Shown one piece after another: positions 10,768 through 22,168 of a DNA stretch of 64,000 bases. Origin of the DNA: Maylandia zebra. Its lineage: Eukaryota; Chordata; Actinopteri; Cichliformes; Cichlidae. Under the pieces are notes generated by a model. The model was not told the DNA's origin, ran no database searches, and saw only the letters and a list, made by a program, of their open reading frames with translations. Numbering within the stretch: position 1 is the first letter of the stretch; the number at the start of each line of letters is the position of its first letter. Position numbers and translations under genes: made by a program. The stretch covers positions 255,501 to 319,500 of the forward strand of contig NC_135181.1 in assembly GCF_041146795.1 (NCBI RefSeq), read 5' to 3'.

Positions 10768-12261
10768 TAGGGGGGTTGTACTGCAATGGGTGAAAAATTA
10801 TTTAAGTGACCGGAAACAATTTGTGAAGCTGGGTGTCCATTCCTCATCATGCTTGGACATTGCTTGTGGTGTTCCACAAGGCTCTGTACTGGGTCCAAAA
10901 TTATTTATTATTTATATAAATGATATTTGTAAGGCATCTGATATATTAAAATTAGTATTATTTGCAGATGACACAAATATTTTTTGTTCTGGGGGGAATC
11001 TAAAGGAGCTGCTGGATACAATTACTTCAGAAATGTGCAAAATTAAAAAATGGTTTAACAGGAACAAACTATCGCTAAATCTAAGTAAAACTAAAATTAT
11101 CTTATTTGGGAATTCCCTTAGAAATGCACAAGTGCAGATTCATGTAGATGGTGTGGAAATTGAAAGAGTACTTGAACATAAGTTTCTTGGTGTGATTATA
11201 GATGATAAATTAAACTGGAAGTCTCATATAAATCATATACATAACAAAATTTCAAGAAGTGTCTCAATCTTGAGTAAAGTAAAACACATTCTGGACCACA
11301 AATCACTCCACATTCTCTATTGTTCCCTGATTGCACCGTATTTGAATTACTGTGCAGAGGTTTGGGGCAATACTTACAAATGTTCGCTATCATCAATCTT
11401 TATATTACAAAAAAGGGCCATAAGGATAATCCATAAAACTGGTTACAGAGATCATACAAATCCACTATTCTTAAAATCAAAAATTCTAAAATTCACAGAT
11501 CTGGTTCATTTTCTCACAGCACAAATTATATATAAAGCAATAAATAACCTGCTTCCTGACAATATTCTAAAAATGTTTTCTAAAAGGGAACGGGGATACA
11601 ATTTGAGGGGGGAATTAAATTTAAAACATCCTCGTATCCGTACAACATTAAAAAGTTTTTGCATCTCTGTGTGTGGAGTGAAGCTGTGGAACAGACTAAG
11701 TAAAGATATGAAGCAATGTCCAAGCATGGCGCAGTTTAAAAAGCGGTTTAAGGATATGGTTTTTACAGGGTACAGGGAAAAGGTAGAGATTTGATAGGGT
11801 GTTCTTGTCTAATATTTTCATGTGTGTGTGCATGCACAGGTTTGTTGGTATGGATATATATATATAATTGTAGGCTGTGTATCCTTGAGGTGTTAATGGG
11901 GTTATTGAAAATGTGTATATGTGCGTATGTGTGTATATACGTATGTATGGATAGATAGAAACATATATGTGTATATATTTAAAAAATAAAAATAAAAATA
12001 AAAAATAAAAAAATTACACATAACATATAATGTAATTGCAAGGAGGTATTTCTGTAGTCTATTGATACTAGATAGTGGAAAAGGGGTGGGATTAAATAAG
12101 CTTATGCTTCTTCCTGCTCCTTTTTGAACATGGACGTTATTTGGAGTTGTGGTTGCTCATTTTCCTTTTGTTTGCTTTGTTCATTTGTCTCTTTTAATTC
12201 TATTTTTTTTTATACTTTTTCAACATGTTCAAAATAAAGATTCAATCAATCAATCAATCAA
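10768..12261 (+). mobile_element. LINE (jockey/L2 group), 3' segment of the interrupted copy
   Basis: The reading frame resumes at 10769 exactly where 2712-3081 breaks off, and runs to a TGA at 11792-11794. It shows [30 protein letters not shown], the catalytic FADDTNIF, NRNKLSLNLSKTK and the thumb-region blocks EHKFLGVIIDDKLNWKSHI and CSLIAPYLNYCAEVWGN. A 3' untranslated region follows, ending in AATAAAGATTCAATCAATCAATC, a short-repeat tail. Apart from the transposon insertion and 5' loss the RT frame has no stops. Confidence 0.85.
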
Positions 12262-12270
12262 TAGTATATA

Positions 12271-13649
12271 CTAGAGATGGACCGATCCGATATTACCTAT
12301 CGGTATCGGTCCGATACTGACCTAAATTACTGGATCGGATATCGGAGAAAAATAAAAAATGTAATCCGATCCATTAAATATCACGAAAGCAGCTCACAAA
12401 ACTTGCGACACGCCGTAACTCACCTCAGAACGTTAGCACGTCGGAGCAGTATGCATCACGTGATAGAGCGGCTGTGGCATGCAGGACCGGTCGGTGGTCT
12501 GGATAGCATTTGGAGCTTCGCTAGCAACCCGGCATTTCATCTCCGACAAAGTTATCCCGAGAGAAGTAAAGCAAGTGTGTAAGTCCATCTCTGAATGTTT
12601 GTAAAGCATTCCTGCATTAAGCTTAACAAGCGACTGCCTCTTCTTGCTGCTACTTCAATCATGAAACTGCTTAAGGATCAGCTGATCGGCTTTTCTGTCA
12701 CGAGTCCGTGTCTCTAGTTTGCTTTTGGCCCACTTTGCACCAGAAAGAGGAAACCAGCGGCTGAACAACAGCAGAACGTTTAAGCTTGATCAGCTGTTGT
12801 TAGAATTTATTTAATATTACTTTCTACTCCAGGATCTTTTTCTACGTAGCTGACGCTGGTAACTGTGCAGGGGCGGATCTAGCAAAGTTTAGCCAGGGGG
12901 GCCGATAGGGCATTAACAGGGAAAAGGGGGCACAAAGACATACTTTTCTTTCTTATTCTCATTTAAAATGTCGAGCTTTTAATAAATAATTATCTGACAC
13001 CCAAAGTTTTATTTTGATGCAAAATGAATAGAAGTCCATTACTGTATATAGTGACTATTAAGTCTAATATATATATACTGTATATACCCTAGTAAGCTAT
13101 AGTACTTTTTCCTTTGGGAAGGTACCATCTGTGCAGTCTGCAATTTTGTTGAAGAAAGATGTTGAATCTATTTAATATTTCTTGAAAAATAATTGATTTC
13201 TGTGCATTTTTTTCACACTGCATCAAATTAAGGTTGATTACGTCGATTAAGCATCATGAGGTGGAGCGTGAGGGGTGGTTCCCTATTTTTTATTTATTTA
13301 TTTTTGTTGTTGCTGGGAGTTGGAACCCTATTAGTTAGGTTGCTTAATATTTATGCTAAGTACTCTTTAAAATACCAGAATAGGGAGGATGGTGTAGGTT
13401 TAATTTTTTAGATTGATCAGTATTGCTGAACTATGAAATTTTTTTTTTTGCATACAGGTATAACAGAATAGCTTTAGTGTAGTTGTTGTTTTAAACTTGA
13501 GTATGAACTTATACAAAATGCAGCAAGATATTTAAAAAACAGCTTTGTTGATTAAAAAACACTATATCGGATTCATATCGGTATCGGCAGATATCCAAAT
13601 TTATGATATCGGTATCGGACATAAAAAAGTGGTATCGTGCCATCTCTAG
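12271..13649. mobile_element. Non-autonomous hAT-like element, CTAGAGATGG termini
   Basis: The left end starts CTAGAGATGGACCGAT and the right end is the inverse of CTAGAGATGGCACGAT. Both ends continue into repeated TATCGGTATCGG motifs, a pattern common to a fish hAT-like family. There is no transposase frame inside. I could not find a matching 8-bp target duplication: GTATATA lies on the left and TCAGGTC on the right. One end may have been shifted by a later rearrangement. A further hAT-like terminus lies at 12868. Confidence 0.65.
12868..12960. repeat. Solo hAT-type terminus (CAGGGGCGGATCTAG)
   Basis: CAGGGGCGGATCTAGCAAA followed by a G-run looks like one end of a hAT element lying inside the larger one. 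No partner end is seen, so it is a fragment. Confidence 0.4.
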
Positions 13650-13654
13650 TCAGG

Positions 13655-13738
13655 TCTGAGGAGATGTGGACACCAAGATACTTGAAGGACTGCACCCTCT
13701 CCACTGGAGCTCTATTGATGATAATGGGCTTGTAGTCT
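13655..13738 (-). pseudogene. LINE reverse transcriptase scrap (FKYLG motif)
   Basis: Minus-strand translation gives DYKPIIIN-APVERVQSFKYLGVHISSD, the YLG motif after the RT palm in many fish LINEs. Only 28 codons remain. Confidence 0.6.
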
Positions 13739-13750
13739 CTGCCCAGCTAA

Positions 13751-14322
13751 CTTACTTAGCGAGGTACGAAGAACGGACCCCTGTTCCTCGGGTGGGGGTG
13801 ACTGGTGTCCAGCCACCTCCCGTGCCCGTCCCAGCGCCCAGGATGAGAGCGGCCAGGATCCCACCTGACCTCCTTAGAGGCTCAGCTGATGCTCTCCAGC
13901 CATTCTCCTCACACACTGGAGGTTCGGAAGAGCTAGCCTGTCCACCTACAAGTCTATCACTTTATCCACCTCATCCTTCTCCCAACCCAGCTTTTCAGGC
14001 ACTAGCGCAATCCCTGGTTAAATTAGCAGACCTATTCCCAGCTCAAACACCCGGTTTATTATCTCAGGCTGCAGCACTGTCACCATCTCTAGCCCAACCA
14101 TCAGCTCAGCCATTAGCCTCACCCACAGTAGCCCAGTCACCTGTAGCCCAGTCAGTTCAGTCTTCTCCAGACCAACTCCTCTCCTCGTCCACGTCTGATT
14201 TGGTGTCAGTGGCCACCTTCCAGGCCACTGACGGGACTTCGTTGCTAGCGGGGTCGACCTCCGGACCTGCTCACTCGCCGCCACTGCCTTACACGTGGTC
14301 GGCCACCGGACCTGCTCGGTAA
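13751..14322 (+). other. Proline/serine-rich open frame, unidentified
   Basis: About 190 codons are open here, rich in Pro, Ser, Ala and Gln (for example PPPVPVPAPRMRAARIPPDLLRG, then repeated AQP/AQSPV motifs). I do not recognise the family. Low complexity, position between a LINE scrap and a DNA transposon, and AT-rich trailing DNA suggest a piece of a retroelement, but that is a guess. No start or splice site is compelling. Confidence 0.3.
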
Positions 14323-14599
14323 CCTCAGCCGCTGGTCACGCGGACGCCCTCCTGAACTGTTTCATTTTGGACAGAAAAGAAGAGAGAGAACTAATGTTTA
14401 ACGATCCACATTTCACTGTTTTACTCTTTGGTTCAGATGTGGATACTGTATTGTTCTTTCTTTATTATTTTTTATGTTTAAGTTGTTTGTTGCTGGGTTT
14501 TAGTTTGTTTTTTGTCTGTTTGGGTGTCACGGTCTGTGTTGGCAGACCGTGGGGATGTGGGGGAAGGAGGATCCAGTCGCAGTACTCTGCAATGCAAAC

Positions 14600-15325
14600 A
14601 TCCCGGTGCATTTCAGACCCAGCAACACGCTCAGACAAAAACTGGTTCACCCAAAAGACAAAACGCCAAAACACAAACTTAACAATGTGGTGTATGCTGT
14701 ACAGTGCAGCGAGGAATGCACAGACCTCTACATTGGAGAGACCAAACAGCCACTTCACAAGCGCATGGCACAACACAGAAGAGCCACCTCCACAGGACAA
14801 GACTCAGCAGTCCATCTGCATCTAAAGGTCAAAGGTCACTCTTTTGAGGATGCCAATGTTCACATTTTGGACAGAGAGGACAGATGGTTTGAAAGAGGAG
14901 TGAAAGAAGCATCTATGTGCACTGTGAGCGACCATCTTTGAACAGAGGCGGGGGTTTACGACACCAACTCTCTGCCATCTATAATTCAGTTTTGAGATCC
15001 TTCCCAGACGCCTTAACGCCCACTCACATCCTGGGCCATCTGACCTCAGGAAATCACATGATAAGGTGGGGCCAGGTTTCACAATGTGCTCACCCGAAAC
15101 TCTGGCTGATTGGGACCCACGCCCAGTTTCCCACCTTGGCTCAGGCGATTAGAGGATCATCAGGGGGTCCTTTTGTCCCTCTGTGGGGGGTTACTCCCAC
15201 TAGGTTTATATCTGGGACTCTCCACCATTTGACCTTAGAACTGAAGAAGCTTCTCGGATGAGAGGTGAAACGTCTTCAAGCAACTTAAAGAAGTCCAGAC
15301 GCTTTTCTTTGCAAGCTCCTTTGAA
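14600..15325 (+). mobile_element. Penelope-like element 3' end with GIY-YIG endonuclease domain, 10-bp duplication
   Basis: The frame encodes KHKLNNVVYAVQCSEECTDLYIGETKQPLHKRMAQHRR..., the GIY-YIG endonuclease of Penelope-like elements. It continues with HLHLKVKGHSF and DREDRWFERGVKEA. A frameshift near 14935 moves the last block (ERPSLNRGGGLRHQLSAIYN) into another frame. The 3' end has the typical GGTGAAACGTCTTCAAG tail. AATGCAAACA occurs at both borders (14590-14599 and 15326-15335) and is a credible target duplication. The reverse transcriptase part is absent, so the copy is 5' truncated and dead. Confidence 0.8.
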
Positions 15326-15470
15326 TGCAAACAGTGCTCTTTATTTACAGTGAAAACTGTACACACAATAATACATCCCCGTGTGCTCCCGACTTCCACT
15401 CCGTGTCTTCTCCCAGTGTTTGTGCTCGTGTGTCCGCTCCCTTGTGCCCTCTGTGTCTGCTGCAACCTAG

Positions 15471-17465
15471 CAGGGCCGTGCAGAGACATTTAAAGGGGCG
15501 GGTGCTCAAAGTTAAAAAGGGGCACATTGAACCAGGCTGAATAACAACAACACACATTCATCAAGAATCTAATATGGAATCGCGGGCGACCGTGGCTCAG
15601 GGGGTTGGGAAGCGTATCTGTAACCGGAAGGTCGCCGGTTCGATCCCTGGGCTCTCTGTCCTGGTCGTTGTGTCCTTGGGCAAGACACTTTACCCTACTT
15701 GCCTACTGGTGCTGGCCAGAGGGGCCGATGGCGTGAAATGGCAGCCTCGCTTCTGTCAGTCTGCCCCAGGGCAGCTGTGGCTACAACCGTAGCTTGCCTC
15801 CACCAGTGTATGAATGCGAGAGTGAATGAATAGTGGCATTGTAAAGCGCTTTGGGTGCCTTGAAAAGCGCTATATAAATCCAATCCATTATTACTATATC
15901 ACTGTTGTGAGGTGGCGACAAGGCAAAGCAAACGTAGCCTATGTTTTACCTGATGGGTACAATGTTGCTGTTGAGGGGTTGCTGCTGATAGTGCTGGAGG
16001 GCAGGGCTGTGTTGATCTGAGACTGTAGACAGTAAAAAGTCCATAAGAGAGATGGTAGCTGATTAAACAAGTATCATGAGATAATAACAAAATGCAAAGA
16101 TTGGTGACAGCGCTTGGATGTCTTGCCTGTGAATCACTCTTTGCTTCTCTTCTTCCTTCCATCCCATCATTTCATATATCACTCTCCACTTGCTGTCTGT
16201 CTGAGAACAAGGCACAACTTGCTATTGCAATAAACTATAATCTAATTATCCACACCTAACAACTCCTGCACTTAATCTATAATAAAATGATGACAGAAAA
16301 ATGTTATAGCCCTGCCTTTAGTAGCCTCACGCAGCTCCTGCTGTTTCCTCCTCATGTCCTTACCAGCCATGTCTGGATAATGTTATATCATGAGTAATAA
16401 TTTAAAAAAAAAATCCATATACATAAAACACACACATGCACGCACACACAGGGACGTTTTAGACCTTCTTCAGAATACTGTATATACTATGGGCATCACG
16501 GTGCTGATCCAGAATCCTTACATTATTATTTATTACTAGAGCTACAATAATAAAGCAATGAGGAGGGGGAAGTAATAAATATGAAATAATGTATTTATGA
16601 TTATTCCATTTGTTTCATTATCCACTCTGTGCAGGGGCAAAGCTTATTACATTTTTAAACTGTAGAGATACAATAATATTACTGCTGTAAAATCCAAATT
16701 TTGTCTTATTTAAAATATAAATCTAATATAATCTGCTTCTTAATGTATGTTCTTTAAAATACAGCGTGTTTTTTAAAATATTATAATAATGCATAATTAT
16801 GTGGACATGCATATTAGATCGTTTTTTAGTGAAATATAATCCCTCCAGAAAGGCAGGAAAAGCCCGGAAACTTACTTTAAAACTAAATATGTTCCCTAAA
16901 ACGGTGACAGAGCTACAGACCCATGACAGCCTTACACAGGTAGGCAGCAGCTGTGACCAGCACTACTTGTGCAGTTAATAAAAGGACAGGTAATGTTTGT
17001 CGCGCTGTTGCACACACAGCACGCTCATTTGCTTCAGTTCGTCAGTTGCCACAAGACAACGTGTACGTAATAAGCTAATACTCCTGGGTGCTACACACTA
17101 CAGTGTACGCTGTACGCCTACTTACTGGTTTTGTCGCATCAGTCTGTGTCTCTGAGTTAATTTGTGTTTCTCCTAAAGCTCCGGACTGCAAAAAATGCGC
17201 GTGCTCTTTGTGAGCTCGTTCCCGGCTCGTAACCAGCGCGTTCTGCCGTCAAGGGCGATCATTGGTTAAATGTGATCATGTGACTGATGCAGGCGAGATC
17301 CTTTTATTTAGCAAAACTGTGATTAATAGTTAAATATTATTGTTGAGGGGCACAGACAGGACTCCGCATGCCCACACACATAAAAAAAATAAAATTTTGG
17401 GCACCCATCAGAAAAGGGGCGGGTGCTCAAGCCCCTCCAGCCCCCCCCCCCTCTGCACGTGCCTG
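15471..17465. mobile_element. Non-autonomous hAT-like element (CAGGGCCGTGCAGAG)
   Basis: The left end CAGGGCCGTGCAGAG and the inverted right end CAGGCACGTGCAGAG match at most positions. The flanks CAACCTAG and CCCTCTAG agree at 5 of 8 bases, compatible with a decayed 8-bp duplication. A 13-base GGGGCGGGTGCTC stretch occurs in direct orientation near both ends. The interior is AT-rich without a transposase frame and contains a SINE. Confidence 0.6.
15584..15895 (+). repeat. tRNA-derived SINE, full-length copy
   Basis: The head has a pol III A box (TGGCTCAGGGGGTTGG) and a perfect B box GGTTCGATCCC (15637-15647). The body has TTGTGTCCTTGGGCAAGACAC and TGGCAGCCTCGC, and the tail AAAGCGCTATATAAATCCAATCCATTATTA. 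Related copies are at 45377-45660 and 45664-45872, with a tail-only fragment near 33003. Confidence 0.85.
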
Positions 17466-17848
17466 CCCTCTAGTTCCAGCAATCCTCCTGGGAAAAACAG
17501 AGGCAGCCGTTAGTACCCTCAACTACACAGGTAGGCTCACACAAACAGACCAGCTGGAGAACTGACGGGAAGTCTCACGAAATGATCCCACGCCGGTGGG
17601 AGCTCCAAGACTCTCCTATGTAGCTCCCCCGACGAGCCCTGATCAGCAGCAGGTGTGTGGCAGGAGCTTCGGGTGTGGCCAGTCCCCTAGCAGGACCACA
17701 CCCACCAGGCCTGCAGGTGCTTGACATCCATCTTACAGCCAAACATATATACACACACCCACACACATACCTGCCTATACAGAAATGTGGACACAGAACA
17801 GCAGCACAGTGTAATAATATAACTCAAAACTGCTCAGGGACCCTGACA

Positions 17849-18766
17849 TTGGGAGCTGACACAGTCTCTATGGAGTTGAGGTTTTTGAAAAGAGTGAATG
17901 GCTCTGCATGTTTCCCATTGAACTGTAATATTTATATGTAATATATACATACAAAACTTTGGTGAGCACAGGATCCGTAGGAATCCTCGTGAAACAACCT
18001 GCTCCATAGATATGAATTCTAGATGCACTGCATTTATGGGAAAACGTGAATTAGTTCAAGACCTTCTTATCCACCAACTCCACCACATACACACACCCAC
18101 ACAAATGCAAATCCCTCCAGAGCAGTAACAGGCACATCTAGAGCCAAACACAGGGTTCCCAGTGAAGCCTGCTGTCCTGAAATGCGAACAATGGAGATTC
18201 TCAGCAGTAACTCTGTGCAGCTGCACTCCTGCCCTCTGAGTTTTCTTACATAGGTTGTTGCACATATGTATAAATATTAGCATGGGACCTAAAACTATAT
18301 GGTCAAGTTGGGCTACATAGGAAGGGCATATTTATTTTCAAAAGAGCAATGGAAATCAGTTTAACTTCACACTTGGAATCAGTGTGAGGCTTTAAAAAAA
18401 AAAGCTGTTTTTTCACATCGTGGATCATATTTTATATTTGGAATCAACACACAAGTCAAGTTCAGCATTATACTATCCCAAAACCAACATCACCTGACCC
18501 TGACTGCAGGACACTCCTGCAAAAATAAGATACTGGCTGCTCTTTGTCTTAATGAAAAGAAACGAGGTGATCTTTCTTTTTTTAAATTCTCTGAGTCTGT
18601 AATCTTTTTGATTTGCAGATTTCCACTTTCTTCCATTCGTTCTTATGTTGCTCCAGCAAGCAGAATAAAAACAAACTGTGCTGCTGTCTGCAGAACAAAA
18701 GGTGTGTAGGCAGCCAGCAGATCAGTCTGTGTTTTCACAACTGCATGTAGAACACGGAAAGTACAG
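17849..18766. other. No gene recognised
   Basis: Unique-looking, AT-moderate DNA with only short chance frames. It is the right flank of the TTGGG-duplicated element. Confidence 0.4.
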
Positions 18767-18798
18767 TGTGTGTGTGTGTGTGTGCGTGCGTGTGTGTT
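18767..18798. repeat. (GT)n microsatellite
   Basis: A GT/GC-GT tract immediately left of the TAGCTATC-ended MITE. A second GT tract lies on its other side at 20178-20203. Confidence 0.9.
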
Positions 18799-18804
18799 CC
18801 TGTC

Positions 18805-20171
18805 TAGCTATCTTTGTGAGGACCGAAATCTGCATTCTACTATACTTGTGAGAACCAACAATCGTTGTGAGGACACACACGCTGGTCCTCACAAGTTTGA
18901 AGGCCTTTTTGAGGCTCAAAATGTGGTTTTAGTGTCAGGGTTTAGGTTAGGGTAAGGGGCTAGGGCAGACCTTCCCAAAGTGTGGGGCCTGCCCCCTAGG
19001 GGGGGCGCAGAGCCATTGCAGGGGAGGCGCAGTATGAAAGGGGGGGGGGGGTAAAAAACAACGCTTGGACACTGCTTGCACGGGGCGGCCACAGAAACGC
19101 AAAGCAGGAGATGAAGCATCACTGAATATGTTTCCAAACCAACTTCATTCTAAGCCAAAGACTAGAAAATATGGTGAAGCATATCTTCCCTTTGGCTTCA
19201 CCTGCACAGGTGCTGAGGTAGGTCTCCCTGCAGAATTGGTTTTCCCTTCGTCGGGAGCAGCGCTGGGCTCTTCAAGGACAAACAGGATCCCACATTCTTG
19301 ATTTTTAGTTCACAAACACTTGTTGTAATGACTAACTACTCCTGACATTTTGGAGATGTTTGCTCTTTATACAGTAAAGTTACAGCAGGATACAAATAAC
19401 ATCAGGCTGATCCTGCCACGATTTGTTCCCTCGGTTCAAATCACGGACAAACAGCTGTTTATGTTTTTAAACCCATTTTGCACAGAGAGGCATTTTTTGA
19501 AAAATGTATTGATAGCAATGTTGAATATTATTACACAGGAAAAAACAACTACACGTAAAATAACCACACCGTGATGCCTCTGCCTTTGTAAATGGATGGA
19601 CAGTAACTGTGTGTGTATATGTAAGCGTGTAAAACCTGCAGATAGTCAGATTAACAGTATTTTGTCTCCATCTGCCATTCTGCAATTCATCTCATGTAAG
19701 CAATAACATGGCGCACAGCGTGACGTGAAAAAAGCACATAACTTTGACGTTGCGTGAGGAACTCTGTATTCCTCGTCCACACGTAAACGCAAAAAAGGAG
19801 TTTAAAAAAATCTCAGTTTTCGGTGATTTGAAACGCCGTTTACGTGGACGAAACAGCTGCTTTTTCAAAAATACTCGTGTAGGTGTGGACGTAGCGTAAA
19901 AGAGTTAGTAGTTTATATTCTTACTACCTGTCATTTATTGCAGATTACTTGTATTTGCTTAATTGTTTACTAAATGTTTGAGGTGTGAAATGAACCGCAA
20001 TGGAGCAAATTATGGGTGTGTGTGGTTGGAGGGTGTGTTTATGCGTGTGCGTGTGCGCGGGGGGCATGAACATTTTTCTTGTAAAACAAAAGGGGGCCTA
20101 GCAAAAAAAGTTTGGGAACCACTGGGCTAGGGAAACCAATATGTCAATGAAGGTCCTCACTAAGATAGCTG
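18805..20171. mobile_element. MITE with TAGCTATCTT ends, interrupted by a hAT element
   Basis: The left end TAGCTATCTTTGTGAGGACC and the inverse of the right end TCAGCTATCTTAGTGAGGACC match almost fully. The element without its insertion is about 200 bp. It is cut at 18966 by a hAT-like element that duplicated GGCTAGGG. The GT tracts flanking both sides suggest it inserted in or captured a microsatellite. Confidence 0.7.
18966..20124 (+). mobile_element. hAT (Charlie-like) deletion derivative, 8-bp duplication GGCTAGGG
   Basis: The ends are CAGACCTTCCCAAA and the inverse of CAGTGGTTCCCAAA. GGCTAGGG is duplicated exactly at 18958-18965 and 20125-20132. A frame at 19065-19301 retains KPKTRKYGEAYLPFGFTCTG, which resembles the start of Charlie/ZBED/SCAND3-type hAT transposases just before their zinc finger. 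The rest of the transposase is deleted. Confidence 0.85.
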
Positions 20172-20177
20172 AACGGG

Positions 20178-20203
20178 GTTGTGTGTGTGTGTGTGTGTGT
20201 GGT
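20178..20203. repeat. (GT)n microsatellite
   Basis: An uninterrupted GT run right of the TAGCTATC MITE. Confidence 0.9.
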
Positions 20204-20620
20204 AAGACTAAGAGAAAGAGACTGAGAAAGGGAGATGTACCTTTTTAGCATCCAGGGAGTTTGTTCTTGTTTCTGGGTTCACAGGAAGTTCAGAATATTT
20301 CTGTCAGAGCTCCAAGATGGCCTCCTTGGGGGGCAATCTTATTTACTGCAGAAGCAGTGAGAACAGAGTAGAGGTGTTCCTGTGCATTCCTCCATGTATC
20401 CCATCTGTAAGTGGGCAGCAGCAGTCTAGGTGGGAGCAGGAACAGCAAAGAGGAAATGCTGGTGTTTGTGTGCTTTAATGAGCCACAGGGGAGGCTAGGT
20501 TTGTGGAGTTGAGAACAGAATACAACTTTCCCTGCAGTCAATCTGTCAAGATCAAGGTTTTTGAAAACAGATACAAAAGACACAGAATGGCTGTCCTGTT
20601 TTCAAAGAAGTACTTTGTCA
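20204..20620. other. No gene recognised
   Basis: Non-coding spacer without a recognisable element; only short chance frames. Confidence 0.4.
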
Positions 20621-20624
20621 ACAC

Positions 20625-21698
20625 AATTCAGTAGCATATCCTTAAACTGCTGTTTAAACTGCGCCATGCTCGGACTTTGCATTTCTAAGGGATTTCCCAA
20701 ATAAGACTATTTTTGTCACGGCTGCCGAGGCGAGCCGTGTGGATTTAGAAGGAGGACCCAAGATGCAGGCAGTGGATAAGATGCCGGTGAGTTTATTTAT
20801 ACAGGAGTGAGAAGGCAAACAGGCAAGAGGGAAGACAAAACTAAAGACCTGAACTGGGAAAGCTAAATGACAAACCTGAGATGATACAAAAAGGGATGAG
20901 AGGCAGAGAGCCGAGCAGGACACCGAGTAACACAGACGAACCGGCAACAGGCAGGAAAACACACAGGGCTTATATACACAGGGTAGTAATGGGGGAATCG
21001 GCAACAGGAGGGAGACACAGCTGGGAGAGATCAGGGCTAACGAGACAGGGGGAACAAAGCTGCACATACTAACATCAGACAGGAACAAGAACCTTCAAAG
21101 TAAAACAGGAAACAAAACACACTTACTAAGACACAGACTAGACAGAGACAGACTTGACACTGACCAAAGGCTACTAAATGATAATCATAATCACAACAGT
21201 ATCAGATCATAAATCATAATATAGAAAAACACCAAGATAACTGAAACACCAAGTACCAGAGAAACATAAAGGAAAATCCATGATGCAAAAGTACCAAAAC
21301 ATAATGAACTCAAAATACTGGGTCCAACGGACCCAGAACCGTGACAATTTTAGCTTTAGTTAGATTTAGCGATAGTTTGTTCCTGTTAAACCATTTTTTA
21401 ATTCTGCACATTTCTGAAGTAATTGTATCCAGCAGCTCCTTTAGATTTCCCCCAGAACAAAAAATATTTGTGTCGTCTGCAAATAATACTAATTTTAATA
21501 TATCAGATGCCTTACAAATATCATTTATATAAATAATAAATAATTTTGGACCCAGTACAGAGCCTCGTGGAACACTACAAGCAATGTCCAATCATGATGA
21601 GGAATGGACACCCAGCTTCACAAATTGTTTCCTGTCACTTAAATGATTTTTCACTCAGTGCAGTACAACCCCCCTTATCCCATATCATTCCAGTTTGC
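20625..21698 (-). mobile_element. Second copy of the jockey/L2-group LINE, internally deleted and interrupted
   Basis: Two segments (20625-20713 and 21347-21698) match the minus strand of the LINE at 2712-12261. They encode DIACSVPRGSVLGPKLFIIYIND, FADDTNIFCSGGNLKELLDTI and NRNKLSLNLTKAK. About 590 bases between the 'GNSLRNA' and 'SMAQFK' regions are deleted. The copy crosses the point where the first copy is broken (near 21675: ATATGGGATAAGGGGGGTT) without any insertion, so it serves as an empty-site reference. A 633-bp DNA element interrupts it at 20714. Confidence 0.85.
20714..21346. mobile_element. DNA element with TGTCACGG/CCGTGACA ends and 5-bp ATTTT duplication
   Basis: The 8-bp termini TGTCACGG and CCGTGACA are exact inverted repeats. 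ATTTT borders both sides (20709-20713 and 21347-21351), and removing the element rejoins the LINE sequence. Each end also has its own hairpin: CACGGCT...AGCCGTG on the left and CTGGGTCC...GGACCCAG on the right. There is no transposase frame. It shares ends, the left-end consensus (GAAGGAGGA-CCCA) and duplication length with 14525-17848. Confidence 0.8.
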
Positions 21699-22168
21699 AT
21701 GCAGTTCTACAGGGTATGTAGAATTAAGTCAAGCTTAGTAAGATAGTTAGAAACTGGTGCTATAAAATGTATTTTGTGCATTTAAACAATTTAAATGAAG
21801 AAAATATGCTAGCTTTTGTCGCTAGCAACAAAGCGTTAATGCAAACTGTTAATAGCCTCTAACTATATCAGTGTTACAGATCACATTCAAGCTGTTAGTG
21901 ATGAAAGAAACCCCAAGTAAACTGCTCAGGCTGGCATTAGTGCCCCTCTATTGTATCATTCTTTGTGAAATTTGACATGTAGTCAAATTCCACATGGGAT
22001 AGTCATGGGTATGTATTCAGTGTATGTTGTATTCTTTATACTTGTGCCAAATAATTGCATATTAATTGTCTAACTTTAAAAAACTTTTGTAAAAGTCAAT
22101 ATTTATTTATACAATACAAATTTGTTTAATAATGGACAAAAAATTATCTGATATATTGTTATGAGCAG
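21699..22168. other. No gene recognised
   Basis: AT-rich spacer between the LINE copy and the first exon of the SAMD3-like remnant. It may contain the left part of that transposon, but no terminus was found. Confidence 0.35.

Larger units (their letters stand above)
14525..17848. mobile_element. DNA element with TGTCACGG/CCCTGACA ends and 5-bp TTGGG duplication, carrying nested insertions
   Basis: The left end is TGTCACGGTCTG...CAGACCGTG (a terminal hairpin) and the right end is ...CTCAGGGACCCTGACA. TTGGG borders both sides (14520-14524 and 17849-17853). The right end inverted reads TGTCAGGGTCCC, so the termini match only over the outer 8-10 bases. Inside lie a Penelope-like fragment, a hAT-like element and, within that, a SINE. 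Removing them leaves a short non-coding element similar to 20714-21346, which has the same ends and also a 5-bp duplication. The superfamily is not assigned. Confidence 0.7.

Noticed and set aside
15593-15650. Possible tRNA gene from the A and B boxes
   Set aside because: It is the head of a SINE with body and tail repeated elsewhere in the window; it does not fold as a full tRNA.
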